DNA of 64,000 bases from Rikenellaceae bacterium. Lineage in GTDB: Bacteria; Bacteroidota; Bacteroidia; Bacteroidales; Rikenellaceae. The stretch covers positions 372,001-436,000 of the forward strand of contig CABJAJ010000002.1 of assembly GCA_902363575.1 (NCBI GenBank), in the 5' to 3' direction. Below, piece by piece: positions 18,318-26,557 of this stretch; the stretch's first letter is position 1; the number at the start of each line of letters is the position of its first letter. Under the pieces are notes generated by a model. The model ran no database searches, had not been told where the DNA came from, and saw only the letters and a program-made list of their open reading frames with translations. The position numbers and the translations under genes were made by a program.

Positions 18318-18620
18318 ATGAAAATAACTGACATAATTGAAGCAGGCGGAAATATTACCCTGTCTGTAAGCGCGGATGACCTCCACAAATTCGGGCGCAC
18401 ACTATTAAAAGAGGCAAAAGCCGAGTTTGAAACGGTCATACTTGCCGAAAATGAGGAGCGGTTTCTCTCTCCAGCCGAGACAGCAAAGATGCTGGATGTG
18501 GATGAGAGTACATTATGGAGATGGCGCAAGCAAGAGTATCTTTCGCCTGTTCGTATTGGCGGGAAACCTCGCTACCGACTATCTGACATTAAGAAGCTTC
18601 TAAACAGGGAAGAACGATGA
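18318..18620 (+). CDS. Excisionase-like winged HTH protein (MerR/DUF3853 type)
   Basis: 100 residues from the ATG at 18318; the upstream in-frame part (18222-18317) is not conserved. A helical N-terminus (MKITDIIEAGGNITLSVSAD) precedes a MerR-like winged helix with SPAETAKMLDVDESTLWRWR and GGKPRYRLSDIKKLL. Proteins of this type act as recombination directionality factors or regulators. It is closely similar to the broken gene at 3970-4274. Its stop overlaps the next start by ATGA, so it is coupled to the helicase gene. Confidence 0.8.
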   Translation: MKITDIIEAGGNITLSVSADDLHKFGRTLLKEAKAEFETVILAENEERFLSPAETAKMLDVDESTLWRWRKQEYLSPVRIGGKPRYRLSDIKKLLNREER

Positions 18621-20230
18621 AAGACGGAGAAGTAAAATCCAGTGAAGATCGGCGGGAGTCAGCACATGCCATTCCGCTTCTATCAGATGGTCTGTTAGAC
18701 CAGCAGGTATCACCTCAATCTATTCCCAAGCCAGATATGCCGCCAAAAGGAGAGGGCCAAGAGTTAGTACGAGAAGTATCTAACGATATGCCAAACTATA
18801 TCGGTATGATTGGTAGAGAACTGGAGAAAGGCAACCAGCTACAAGTTGAGGCCAAACGGGAAGCTCTAACCGGGAAATCCTATCAAAAGGTACTTACCGA
18901 ATTGTTATCACAGATAAACCCAGTCGATTTCAGGGAGCTGGCTGGGCTGGGTGAGGATGATAAGATAAGACGGAAGCTCTACGTGGTTATCTCCATTGAG
19001 CAAATTATCGACACGGCAATAGCGAATAATTGGGGGCTATGCACGAAGGACGGATTTATCTATGTCTTTAATGGCAAGTATTGGCAGGTTGTCAATGCCG
19101 AGGATTTTAAGCCGTTCCTTGCCGATGCGGCAATAAAAATGGGGGTTCCGGTACTGGAGGCGAAATACCACCAGTTCAAGGAGGAGCTTTACAAACAATT
19201 CCTATCGGCCTCCAATCTACCAACGCCGGAAACTAAAAAGAACGTACTGATAAACCTGCTTAACGGCACATTTGAGATTACCACCGACAAGCAGGAACTT
19301 CGGGAGCAACGCCGTGAGGATTTCATCAAATATCAATTACCGTTCGAGTATAATCCGGATGCCCGATGCCCGGTCTTCGACAAGTACCTCAATCGAGTGC
19401 TACCCGATAAAGATTGCCGGAAGGTATTAGCCGAATATATGGGTTATATCTTCATCAATACTCTGAAACTCGAAAAAGCCTTGATATTGTACGGGAGCGG
19501 AGCCAACGGCAAAAGCGTGTTCTTTGAGATTGTGAACGCTATTTTGGGAGACGAGAATATTTGCTCCTATTCGTTGCAGAACCTCACCAAGTATGACAGC
19601 TACCAACGGGCAGAGCTATCCAATAAACTCCTTAATTACGCATCGGAAATTAACGGCAAATTGGAGACTTCAATCTTCAAGCAGTTGGTAAGCGGTGAAC
19701 CCGTTGAGGCTCGACAGATATACGGCAAGCCGTTCACCATGCGTGAATATGGGAAGCTGATGTTTAATTGCAACGAGTTGCCGAAAGAGGTCGAGCAAAC
19801 CAATGCATTTTTTCGCAGGTTCCTCATCATTCCGTTCAATCAGACCATCCCGGAATCGGAGCAAGACCCGGAGCTTGCCAAGAAGATAATCGCATCGGAA
19901 TTGAGCGGGGTGTTTAACTGGTTGCTCGACGGATTAAGGCGGCTACTATCTCAAAAGAAGTTCACCCAGTCCGAAATAGTACGGAACCAGATTGAGGCTT
20001 ACCGCCGGGAGTCAGACAGCGTGGCAATGTTCATGGAGGAGGAAGGGTATACCCCAAGTGTTGGGGGTTATATCTTGCTGAAAACACTTTACAGTACCTA
20101 TCGGTTATTCTGCTACGAAAATGGATATTGCCCTTGCTCCATAGGACATATGTCAAATAGGCTCGCAAAAACAGGGTATTTCATCAAACGGATTGCACCG
20201 GGCCGGGCCGTTTATGCGCAAAAAAAATAG
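18617..20230 (+). CDS. D5/P4-family superfamily 3 replication helicase
   Basis: 537 residues. The N-terminal 130 residues are variable, and a D5_N-like region follows at about 150-250. The SF3 helicase core has Walker A LYGSGANGKSVF (about 291-302), and then the ELSNKLLNYASEING Walker B region, LFNCNELP and FFRRFLIIPF motifs. The C-terminal part is a winged-helix domain. Known: in phages and satellites such proteins unwind the origin for element replication. This chain seems to lack the primase (AEP/zinc) part, which may be supplied by the next gene. Coupled by a 4-bp overlap to the excisionase-like gene. Confidence 0.85.
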   Translation: MKDGEVKSSEDRRESAHAIPLLSDGLLDQQVSPQSIPKPDMPPKGEGQELVREVSNDMPNYIGMIGRELEKGNQLQVEAKREALTGKSYQKVLTELLSQINPVDFRELAGLGEDDKIRRKLYVVISIEQIIDTAIANNWGLCTKDGFIYVFNGKYWQVVNAEDFKPFLADAAIKMGVPVLEAKYHQFKEELYKQFLSASNLPTPETKKNVLINLLNGTFEITTDKQELREQRREDFIKYQLPFEYNPDARCPVFDKYLNRVLPDKDCRKVLAEYMGYIFINTLKLEKALILYGSGANGKSVFFEIVNAILGDENICSYSLQNLTKYDSYQRAELSNKLLNYASEINGKLETSIFKQLVSGEPVEARQIYGKPFTMREYGKLMFNCNELPKEVEQTNAFFRRFLIIPFNQTIPESEQDPELAKKIIASELSGVFNWLLDGLRRLLSQKKFTQSEIVRNQIEAYRRESDSVAMFMEEEGYTPSVGGYILLKTLYSTYRLFCYENGYCPCSIGHMSNRLAKTGYFIKRIAPGRAVYAQKK

Positions 20231-20271
20231 TTCTATGTAAGCGACATAATCGGCATAACCGACATACGTCC

Positions 20272-21366
20272 ATGTCGAGTATGCCGAAAATGTCACCAGG
20301 AAAACAACTTATTTTTTCAGGTATGACACGATACAACGCACCTTATTTGGAACCATACAAAGGACGTTCATCCCGACATGAGTGCCCAGCCTGCCACGAC
20401 AAGCAGAGCTTTGCCCGATACCTCGATGGAAGCACGGGTGCGGTGATACATCCGAGCGTCGGACGATGCAACCACGAGAGCGGTTGCGGCTATCATTACA
20501 CACCGAGGCAATACTTTCAGGACAACCCAACTCGGAAAGAGGTGTGCACCCCCGGAGTTCCAGGTCGAACGTACCGACGGCCGATACTACCAAAAGAGCC
20601 CGACTATATTCCGAAAGAGTACCTCGCTCGGTCGCTCGGATATGGCAGTAACTTCGTGACGTTCCTGTGTAGCCTCTTTGCCCCTTATACGGTCGAATCT
20701 CCGACCATAGCGCGGCTCATGTCCGACTACTATTTTGGGACGACAAAGGACAAGAGTATCATCTACTGGCAGATTGACGAGCACAACCGTATCCGGACAG
20801 GAAAAATTATGCAGTACGACCCGGCAACGGGCAAGCGCATCAAGAACACATCCGGGGCTATCGACTGGGCACACGCGAAACTCAAGCGGGACGGTATATT
20901 GCCCGGCGATTTCAATCTTGTACAATGCCTGTTTGGAGAGCACCTCCTAAAACGTTACCCTGACAAGGTAGTGGCGTTGGTCGAAAGTGAGAAATCCGCG
21001 TTGATTGGGGCTGGAATGTATCCCGATTATCTCTGGCTTGCAACCGGCGGCCGGTCACAGCTCTCCATTGACAAACTTCGGGTATTGAGAGGACATGCAG
21101 TCGTAATGTTCCCGGATGTGGACGGATACGAGCTTTGGTGTGAAAAAGCACAATCACTCGAAACGATAGGATGCAAGGTAATAATCTCCGACCTGCTGGA
21201 GCGGAACGCATCTCCGGCCGACAGAGCCGCAAAAATAGACCTTGCGGACTGGTTAATCCGGCAGCTTCAGGCATCCGTACCAGAAAGGAGTGGATGCGAA
21301 ACAGAGCCAATGCCTGCCCCTTCGTTGTCGGTGGCCGCAGAAGCAAAAGAACATCAACAGGAGTAA
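20272..21366 (+). CDS. Zinc-finger/Toprim primase-like protein (DUF6371 type)
   Basis: 364 residues. An N-terminal zinc site, C38-x2-C41 (ECPACHDK) with C66 and C72 (CNHESGCGYHY), resembles the CHC2/zinc ribbon of primases. A C-terminal Toprim-like fold follows, with LVESEKSALIGAGM for the glutamate motif and HAVVMFPDVDGYELW for the DxD motif. It is likely to prime element replication together with the SF3 helicase. A second ATG (20284) is possible. The gene is 41 bp downstream of the helicase stop. Confidence 0.78.
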   Translation: MSSMPKMSPGKQLIFSGMTRYNAPYLEPYKGRSSRHECPACHDKQSFARYLDGSTGAVIHPSVGRCNHESGCGYHYTPRQYFQDNPTRKEVCTPGVPGRTYRRPILPKEPDYIPKEYLARSLGYGSNFVTFLCSLFAPYTVESPTIARLMSDYYFGTTKDKSIIYWQIDEHNRIRTGKIMQYDPATGKRIKNTSGAIDWAHAKLKRDGILPGDFNLVQCLFGEHLLKRYPDKVVALVESEKSALIGAGMYPDYLWLATGGRSQLSIDKLRVLRGHAVVMFPDVDGYELWCEKAQSLETIGCKVIISDLLERNASPADRAAKIDLADWLIRQLQASVPERSGCETEPMPAPSLSVAAEAKEHQQE

Positions 21367-21382
21367 TGTTAAAATTTGGAAT

Positions 21383-21697
21383 ATGAGACGTAAAAGCAAC
21401 AACAGCAACTCTGAATTTTCGGATGGAGCGGGGAGAGTCCGAGTTTCTCCCCGCCAACTCCGGCGAGACCGCATCGACCCCAAAACCCGGCTGGCTCTCA
21501 TATTGAACTGCTTGTGCGGGTACAGCCAGTCGGAAGCATACGCTACCGCATTCAATTTCAGGGGCTCTCACAACTCCCTTGCACCGACGGCAAGCCGATT
21601 TTTCAACTCGCCGGAAGTTCGGGAGTTCGCAAGGCTATTCTATCGGTATTTCTGCGGTGTGGAGTACCACGTAAACGATAAGTACATCAATTATTAA
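21383..21697 (+). CDS. Terminase-small-subunit-like HTH protein
   Basis: 104 residues. A basic N-terminus is followed by a helical region, DPKTRLALILNCLCGYSQSE and AYATAFNFRGSHNSLAPTAS, and then RFFNSPEVREFARLF. This resembles the phage small-terminase (Terminase_2) pattern of 'gain of members, A-A-x-x-A-G, R-L-L-x-x-P-x-V'. Known: satellites such as PICIs carry their own TerS to redirect helper packaging. Similarity is by eye only, and another HTH DNA-binding function is possible. It is 16 bp downstream of the primase-like gene. Confidence 0.5.
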   Translation: MRRKSNNSNSEFSDGAGRVRVSPRQLRRDRIDPKTRLALILNCLCGYSQSEAYATAFNFRGSHNSLAPTASRFFNSPEVREFARLFYRYFCGVEYHVNDKYINY

Positions 21698-22022
21698 GGT
21701 TTCAGAGTAGCGGCGTTAATATTCCGTGATGGGAGAGTTAATGTTGCCGCCCCTTTTCTTGCCCTTTCACCAAAATATTTATAAATTTGCGCTATACCAA
21801 AATCCGAAAATTATTGAAAATAAAAGAATAGCGATATATTAACAAGCCTAATCACCTTCAAACTACCACATTGAATTTCAGGCTTCCTGTTCCGTTAGAC
21901 GCAGTGTGTCTACCGCTTTGGCGTGTACTCACTTTGCAGGAACAGAAGGGCTGTGGTAGGCCTTGAAGGTGTGCAGATGTGATGCACGCCTTTTTTATTT
22001 TGCACCTCAAATTATTATAAAT
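21698..22022 (+). ncRNA. 325-bp non-coding stretch with paired segments and a terminator; possible structured RNA
   Basis: No ORF is supported. CCTGTTCC near 21887 pairs with GGAACAG near 21939, enclosing an AGAC/GTCT hairpin. At 21966-21990, GGTGTGCA pairs with TGCACGCC (one G-T) and a T6 run follows, giving a terminator just before the cargo. It could end the replication operon, form an attenuator for the cargo, or be an independent RNA. No reverse transcriptase is near, so a retron is not indicated. Confidence 0.4.
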
Positions 22023-22673
22023 ATGACTGGATTGATGATTTTCTTTATTGCCATTGGAGTTGCCGGAGCGGTGATAGTTGCACGTATAGCTTACAAAAGA
22101 AACCTTAAAGAGGCCGATGAAAGGCGAAGACGGGAAGATGATGAGATTTACAGAAGAGCCCTTGCCAAGCAACAGGCACAGGATAAGGTTGCCCAAGAAT
22201 TAAAAGAGAAGCTATCCAGATACGGATATTTGTCAAAAGAGATAGCTCTGAAAAACTCTAAGGAGACAGTCGATAAAATTTATGTGTTTAACGACACGGG
22301 AACAATCATCATCTATAATACCGTTTATCATTTCGCCGACATCCTCAATTTTGAAATTATAGATAACCATAAAACCATATATTCAAACAGCTCCAGCACC
22401 ACCAAGACCTCAACTGGAGATATGATAGGACGGGCTGTAGTTGGTGGAGTATTGCTGGGAGGTGTTGGTGCTCTAATGGGGGCAGCTACTGCAAAAAAGG
22501 AAACTACATTTACACCGGGAGAAAGTGAGGTTATACACGACTACTCTATTGTGATTACCATAAACTCCATTCAAAAGCCAAAAATACAGATTAAAACAGG
22601 CTCTGATGGGGCTCTGACACAAGAATTACTATCTCTGCTAAAGGTGGTATGTAGCCGCAACTCGTCAAAATAA
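22023..22673 (+). CDS. Unknown membrane protein, cargo gene 1
   Basis: 216 residues from the ATG at 22023. An N-terminal membrane helix (MIFFIAIGVAGAVIVARIAY) is followed by a charged helical stretch (about 28-65, coiled-coil-like). A beta-rich domain comes next, and a glycine-zipper segment, GRAVVGGVLLGGVGALMGAA, lies near 150. The layout resembles SHOCT-associated or glycine-zipper proteins, but I cannot name a family. It begins an AT-rich three-gene cassette at the distal end of the element, the place where satellites carry defence or fitness cargo. Function unknown. Confidence 0.7.
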   Translation: MTGLMIFFIAIGVAGAVIVARIAYKRNLKEADERRRREDDEIYRRALAKQQAQDKVAQELKEKLSRYGYLSKEIALKNSKETVDKIYVFNDTGTIIIYNTVYHFADILNFEIIDNHKTIYSNSSSTTKTSTGDMIGRAVVGGVLLGGVGALMGAATAKKETTFTPGESEVIHDYSIVITINSIQKPKIQIKTGSDGALTQELLSLLKVVCSRNSSK

Positions 22674-22698
22674 ATTCCACATATAACGACTAAATAAT

Positions 22699-23253
22699 AT
22701 GAAAAAATTAACTACATTATGCCTGCTGCTCATTTCTTCTATCTTGGGCGGACACTCCAACGGTAATAGAATATTAACCGATGAAAAAGAAAGATATGCC
22801 ATCAACGCCGACGGAGACGCCTATTTTACACAGGAGCTATCCACTACTTTGTCTTTCACTGAAATTTGTACAAAAATTACGGAGGTTATATCAGATAATT
22901 TCGTAAACGCCGGGGCAGGAATATCGCTAAATAACCAAAAAAACCTTTTTGTGGCGAATTATATATTCCCAGATGTTCAGCGTGATTTCCCGCTGGTACT
23001 GGATGCATGGTCTATCTTGAAGGTTGAATTAAAAGACGAAAGAGTGTATCTAACATTGACATTGACCAACTACAGCAAAAAGACCAGGGCATACCAAAAA
23101 TACATCCGAATATCCGAAGTGCAACCACTCAACCCGAATGGCAAGAAGCAGGGATTTAGGAGCCAGAAGAAATTAATAGATGCTTTCAACAATACCTGTG
23201 CTAAAGCCGCCTCTCTAATCCGCAAATTTGAACAATCGTTTGACAACCAATAA
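22699..23253 (+). CDS. Unknown secreted protein, cargo gene 2
   Basis: 184 residues. A signal peptide (MKKLTTLCLLLISSILGGHS) is present with no lipobox cysteine, so the protein is probably periplasmic. The mature part is an alpha/beta domain with TTLSFTEICTKITEVISDNF and a beta-rich middle. It is distantly reminiscent of DUF4468-type (TBP-fold) Bacteroidetes exported proteins, but that is a guess. It lies 25 bp after cargo gene 1 and 14 bp before cargo gene 3. Confidence 0.7.
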   Translation: MKKLTTLCLLLISSILGGHSNGNRILTDEKERYAINADGDAYFTQELSTTLSFTEICTKITEVISDNFVNAGAGISLNNQKNLFVANYIFPDVQRDFPLVLDAWSILKVELKDERVYLTLTLTNYSKKTRAYQKYIRISEVQPLNPNGKKQGFRSQKKLIDAFNNTCAKAASLIRKFEQSFDNQ

Positions 23254-23267
23254 TTATAATTAATATC

Positions 23268-24467
23268 ATGGGGTATAATGGAGGACACTGGGCACTTGGC
23301 AGTCGGAAATACAGCAGCCGTCGTGGATATAAAGGTTTTCCAAAGTCAGGCGAGCGGGCTTGGAAAGGCTTAACAACTGGTAAATACGGACTAATAACTA
23401 CGTTGTCAAAATCTACCAAAAAGTCGTCTCTATCATCAAAATCCAATATCTCAGGAAATTACTACTCTGGTTATAATATCCGGGCTGGCGACCGAAGTGG
23501 TGGCATATTGGGTTTGGGAAATGATTTGGTAGGGCCATTCATCTTCCTTTTACTAATTGGTATAATTCTATTAGTATTAGGATTGGCTGATATATGGTGG
23601 TTTGGATTTTGTTATTTTTTTGGCGTTGTCCCACTCGCCCTTGCTGTACTTTTTACACTTGAGCCTCTCTTTTCGGCAAACAAATCTAACATCAAGCATA
23701 TTTGGATTATCGGAATATTATTGATTATACTCGGTTTGTTGCCATTTAACATATATGGGGATAACCCAATCATTTGGCTTGATGTCGAAACGCTACCTCA
23801 ATTAATTATATTAGAGGCTATTCTACTAATTGGGGGAGGATTATTTTTGCTTGGATGTTGTGTGCGTATATGTTTAATAGGGACAGAAAAAGGCTCGGAG
23901 CAGATAGTGGTGCAAGGGCTCTCCGAAAACAACACGGATGCAAGAGGAACTTCAGTAATACAAAATTCAATAACAAAAGCCCTTGGCTCAAACATTACGA
24001 ATATATTACCAGACAATACGATTCAAACCTCAACTCTCTCAACCGTCAATGCAACATCATATATGCAAGCAAATTGGCAAATTGAGTCTTTTGTGGTTGC
24101 CAAAACTTTATACAAGTATGATATAATTATTGATGAAATTATAACATATCTTCAAGAATGCCAATCACTATATAATAACAATCGTATTAAAGTTGGGTTG
24201 TCGCCAAAAGAATACAAATTACCCAGAGTTTTAAGTAGAAATCACAAATCTAAAGATAACTTAGGTCTACTGCTTGCTGTATATTCAAGGGTATCATCTA
24301 TCTTAGAATTGCAGTACAAAGTATATAACCTTATAGCTAAAATTATTACAATGGATTATGAAGTAACTCCAAATGACCGTTTTGATATTATAAAAAACAG
24401 ATTGACTATTCTTGAACAACAAGCAAGAGTATATCAAGAGCAAGACAAGCAAAAACTAAAAAAATAA
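23268..24467 (+). CDS. Unknown multi-pass membrane protein, cargo gene 3
   Basis: 399 residues. The N-terminal 80 are basic and Ser/Gly/Tyr-rich and probably disordered. Four hydrophobic segments follow (about 88-107, 112-131, 143-160 and 178-203), including GPFIFLLLIGIILLVLGLAD. Then comes a polar linker and a C-terminal helical cytoplasmic domain of about 170 residues. No enzymatic motif is recognised. Together with cargo genes 1 and 2 it would form a membrane-spanning and periplasmic assembly. It is the last gene before the attR region. Confidence 0.7.
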   Translation: MGYNGGHWALGSRKYSSRRGYKGFPKSGERAWKGLTTGKYGLITTLSKSTKKSSLSSKSNISGNYYSGYNIRAGDRSGGILGLGNDLVGPFIFLLLIGIILLVLGLADIWWFGFCYFFGVVPLALAVLFTLEPLFSANKSNIKHIWIIGILLIILGLLPFNIYGDNPIIWLDVETLPQLIILEAILLIGGGLFLLGCCVRICLIGTEKGSEQIVVQGLSENNTDARGTSVIQNSITKALGSNITNILPDNTIQTSTLSTVNATSYMQANWQIESFVVAKTLYKYDIIIDEIITYLQECQSLYNNNRIKVGLSPKEYKLPRVLSRNHKSKDNLGLLLAVYSRVSSILELQYKVYNLIAKIITMDYEVTPNDRFDIIKNRLTILEQQARVYQEQDKQKLKK

Positions 24468-24555
24468 AAAATTCAAAATCAGACCCCCTACCAGAGCAAG
24501 CCAAAGACTTCAACCCCTCCCCACCCCCTCGATAGGATAATTTCGATAAATATAT

Positions 24556-24640
24556 TATCTTTGTAGTGTTAAAGATGCCGACAGGTATTTTTAATATGCT
24601 GGAAGCACCTCCGAAACGCAAGTTTTCGAGGTGCTTTTTT
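24556..24640 (+). ncRNA. Possible small RNA between a -7 promoter and a terminator
   Basis: TATCTTTG (24556-24563) is followed about 40 nt later by a hairpin: AAGCACCTC at 24603-24611 pairs with GAGGTGCTT near 24628-24636. A T6 run follows. The transcript would be about 70 nt. A tiny ORF (MPTGIFNMLEAPPKRKFS...) overlaps it, but the hairpin lies inside, so RNA is the better reading. It may equally be the terminator of the cargo operon with a chance promoter match. Confidence 0.4.
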
Positions 24641-24656
24641 ATTAGATTGACATTTG

Positions 24657-24665
24657 GTTGACAAA
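24657..24665 (+). promoter_or_regulatory. GTTGACAAA site near attR
   Basis: An exact copy of the 9-mer found as an inverted repeat at 16007-16034 near the other end of the element. It lies 55 bp inside attR. It is a candidate integrase arm-type binding site. Confidence 0.4.
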
Positions 24666-24719
24666 AACAGCAAAAGAAAAACACTAACAATCTTAATTAC
24701 AGACTATTAGTGTTTCAAA

Positions 24720-24734
24720 AAGTACCCGGAGCCG
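24720..24734 (+). repeat. attR: 15-bp repeat overlapping tRNA-Leu 3' end
   Basis: AAGTACCCGGAGCCG, identical to 15850-15864. Twelve of its bases belong to the tRNA 3' end, so insertion kept the tRNA gene intact. Confidence 0.85.
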
Positions 24735-24808
24735 GGATCGAACCGGCACGGCCATTACTGGCCACAGGATTTTAAGTCCGGCGTGTCTACCGATTCCACC
24801 ATCCGGGC
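24723..24808 (-). tRNA. tRNA-Leu(UAA)
   Basis: 86 nt. The acceptor stem GCCCGGA pairs with TCCGGGT, with discriminator A and no encoded CCA. The anticodon loop CTTAAAA gives anticodon TAA. The variable arm is long (class II), with GGCC/GGCC pairing, and the T-loop reads GGTTCGATCC. Promoter box TACCTTTG lies at 24830-24837 on the same strand. It is the integration target of the element at 15850-24734. Confidence 0.97.
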
Positions 24809-24829
24809 AGCGTTCCGTGAGAAACGATG

Positions 24830-24837
24830 CAAAGGTA
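24830..24837 (-). promoter_or_regulatory. -7 promoter element of tRNA-Leu
   Basis: TACCTTTG on the minus strand, an exact TAnnTTTG match, 21 bp upstream of the tRNA 5' end. Confidence 0.6.
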
Positions 24838-24847
24838 GGAAAAAATT

Positions 24848-25771
24848 TCAGGATTCCGCAAATTCGGCGTCGATATGGGCGATCAGGTCATCGAATTGGT
24901 CGGGACGGAACCAGCGCACGGATGGATCGCGCCGGAACCAGGTCAATTGCCGTTTGGCATAGCGTCGCGTGTTCCGCTTGATCGCCTCGACCGCTTCGGG
25001 AAGGGTGAGGCGGCCGTCGAAATAGTCGAACAGCTCCGCATATCCGACCGTCCGGAGTGCATTCAGGTGGCGGTAGGGATAGAGCCAGCGGGCTTCCGCT
25101 TCCAACCCCTCGGCCATCATGCGGTCCACGCGCCGGTCGATACGTGCATAGAGCACCTCCCGATCCATTTCGATCCCTGTTTTCACGATTCCGAACGGCC
25201 GCACCCGACGAACACCCGACCGCTGGCGCGAATAGGGCAGGCCTGTTTGGAGACAAACTTCCAGGGCGCGTACCACACGAGCCGGATTCCGCCGGTCCAC
25301 TACCGCATAGTAATCCGGATCGAGTCGTGCGAGTTCCGCCGCGAGGGGCTCCAGACCCTCTTCGGACAGTCGCTCCGAGAGCCGCCTGCGCAGCGCGGGG
25401 TCGGCTTGCGGCAGTTCGTCCATACCTTCGCACAGGGCTTTGACATAGAGTCCGGAGCCGCCGACGGCAATCACGCGCCGATGGTCGGTGAAAAGTCGTT
25501 CCAACAGTCCGAGCGCCTGCACCTCGAATCGACCGCTGCTCAGGTCATCGTCGAGTTCATGCGACGCAATAAAATAATGGTCAGCCCGTTGCAACTCCTC
25601 AACCGACGGCTGTGCCGTGCCGATCGCCATGCCTCGATAGCATTGCCGCGAATCGGCCGAGACAATCGGAGCGCCATAGTGTTCCGCCAGACGGAGGCTC
25701 AGGTCGGTCTTGCCCGATGCCGTAGGACCCACCACAACCACCAACTGCCGGTCACTCGTCGTCGTCGCCAT
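24848..25771 (-). CDS. miaA: tRNA dimethylallyltransferase MiaA
   Basis: 307 residues, the usual MiaA length. The P-loop GPTASGKT lies at 15-22, followed by the tRNA/DMAPP motif SADSRQCYRGMAIGTAQPS and later VGGSGLYVKAL and NTRRYAKRQLTWFR. It isopentenylates A37 of tRNAs that read codons starting with U, including the adjacent tRNA-Leu(UAA). The start overlaps the end of the upstream gene by 20 bp; a slightly later start is possible but would approach the P-loop. Confidence 0.96.
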   Translation of the reverse strand: MATTTSDRQLVVVVGPTASGKTDLSLRLAEHYGAPIVSADSRQCYRGMAIGTAQPSVEELQRADHYFIASHELDDDLSSGRFEVQALGLLERLFTDHRRVIAVGGSGLYVKALCEGMDELPQADPALRRRLSERLSEEGLEPLAAELARLDPDYYAVVDRRNPARVVRALEVCLQTGLPYSRQRSGVRRVRPFGIVKTGIEMDREVLYARIDRRVDRMMAEGLEAEARWLYPYRHLNALRTVGYAELFDYFDGRLTLPEAVEAIKRNTRRYAKRQLTWFRRDPSVRWFRPDQFDDLIAHIDAEFAES

Positions 25772-26258
25772 CCTCTCCGTTGAAGTCGTCGAAATCGCTC
25801 ATCGCCTCGTCGAAAATCGACCCTTCGTCGCGGTTGGCGGAGGGGTCGTATTGGTCCGGTGCCGGAGCGTGCTCGAATGCAACGCGAGGGTAGGCCGCTC
25901 CGGCCTGCGGTTTTTTCGCCCCGAAAAGTTCGAGGTAGAACGCCCGGTCGCCGAAGAGGTCGAACAGGTAAATCAGCCGGTCGCGGTTGTTGTGAATCAA
26001 CTGTCCGAGCGTCACGTGCTCCATGGCCAGAGGTGCGGTTTCCGAATCTCCGCCGCCCATATCCTCGACCGTGAATTCCCGACCCCGTTCCCAGCGGTCG
26101 TCCGCCGTGAAGAACGACGCCATACACGGCTCGTACCCGAGCGAGCGGAGGATGAAACGGTGAAAATCGAGCAAGTTCATATCGTACATCACCTCGTAAT
26201 CGCGGACGAAATGATCGTTTTCGTCGCTCAACATGCGGAATTGGAATACCATTGACAT
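25752..26258 (-). CDS. pRiA4b ORF-3-like protein
   Basis: 168 residues. The N-terminus MSMVFQFRMLSDENDHFVRD with DFHRFILRSLGYEP, and the later VTLGQLIHNNRDRLIYLFDL, follow the plasmid pRiA4b ORF-3/IS1096 TnpR-like fold common in Bacteroidales housekeeping regions. The C-terminus is strongly acidic (DFDDFNGEDGDDDE). The role is unknown. It is in an operon with miaA (20-bp overlap) and is driven by the box at 26281-26288. Confidence 0.7.
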   Translation of the reverse strand: MSMVFQFRMLSDENDHFVRDYEVMYDMNLLDFHRFILRSLGYEPCMASFFTADDRWERGREFTVEDMGGGDSETAPLAMEHVTLGQLIHNNRDRLIYLFDLFGDRAFYLELFGAKKPQAGAAYPRVAFEHAPAPDQYDPSANRDEGSIFDEAMSDFDDFNGEDGDDDE

Positions 26259-26280
26259 AGTTTAGGGTTCTATCTAAACA

Positions 26281-26288
26281 CAAATTTA
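26281..26288 (-). promoter_or_regulatory. -7 promoter element of the pRiA4b-like/miaA operon
   Basis: TAAATTTG on the minus strand matches TAnnTTTG and lies 22 bp upstream of the start at 26258. The rest of the 26259-26557 interval shows no gene I can support. Confidence 0.55.
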
Positions 26289-26557
26289 CGATTTTATCGG
26301 AAAAACCGGCCGTTTCTTGCGGGATATTCTTTCGCCACGTCTTTTTTCCGGAACGACGGATTTTACCACCGGCCTGCCATGCCCGAACGCCCTCAACTCC
26401 CCGAAAAGAGGCAATGACAGATCGTGCGGCCGTCAGCTCAAAAACCGTTCCCCTCAACGGAGCCGCTCAAAAGGCAATACGTATGGCTTGCTCGATGGGT
26501 CGCTATCGCCTGAAACTCCTGCAAGGAATAGATGTAGCGAAGATAATGCCTGATCAT

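Larger units (their letters stand above)
15850..24734 (+). mobile_element. Integrative element in tRNA-Leu(UAA), phage-satellite-like
   Basis: The segment is bounded by the 15-bp att repeats. Gene order is integrase, accessory ORF, excisionase-like HTH, D5/P4 helicase, zinc/Toprim primase-like protein, terminase-small-subunit-like protein, a structured non-coding region, a three-gene membrane/secreted cargo, and a possible small RNA with terminator. All genes read the same way. No relaxase, capsid, tail or conjugation gene is present. GTTGACAAA sites lie near both ends. Size, tRNA target, replication module and TerS-like gene fit a phage-inducible chromosomal island or related satellite. A non-mobilizable integrative element is the alternative. 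Confidence 0.7.

Noticed and set aside
21870..21996. Retron-type ncRNA
   Set aside because: The fold-rich region is tempting, but there is no reverse transcriptase or conserved msr/msd flank nearby.
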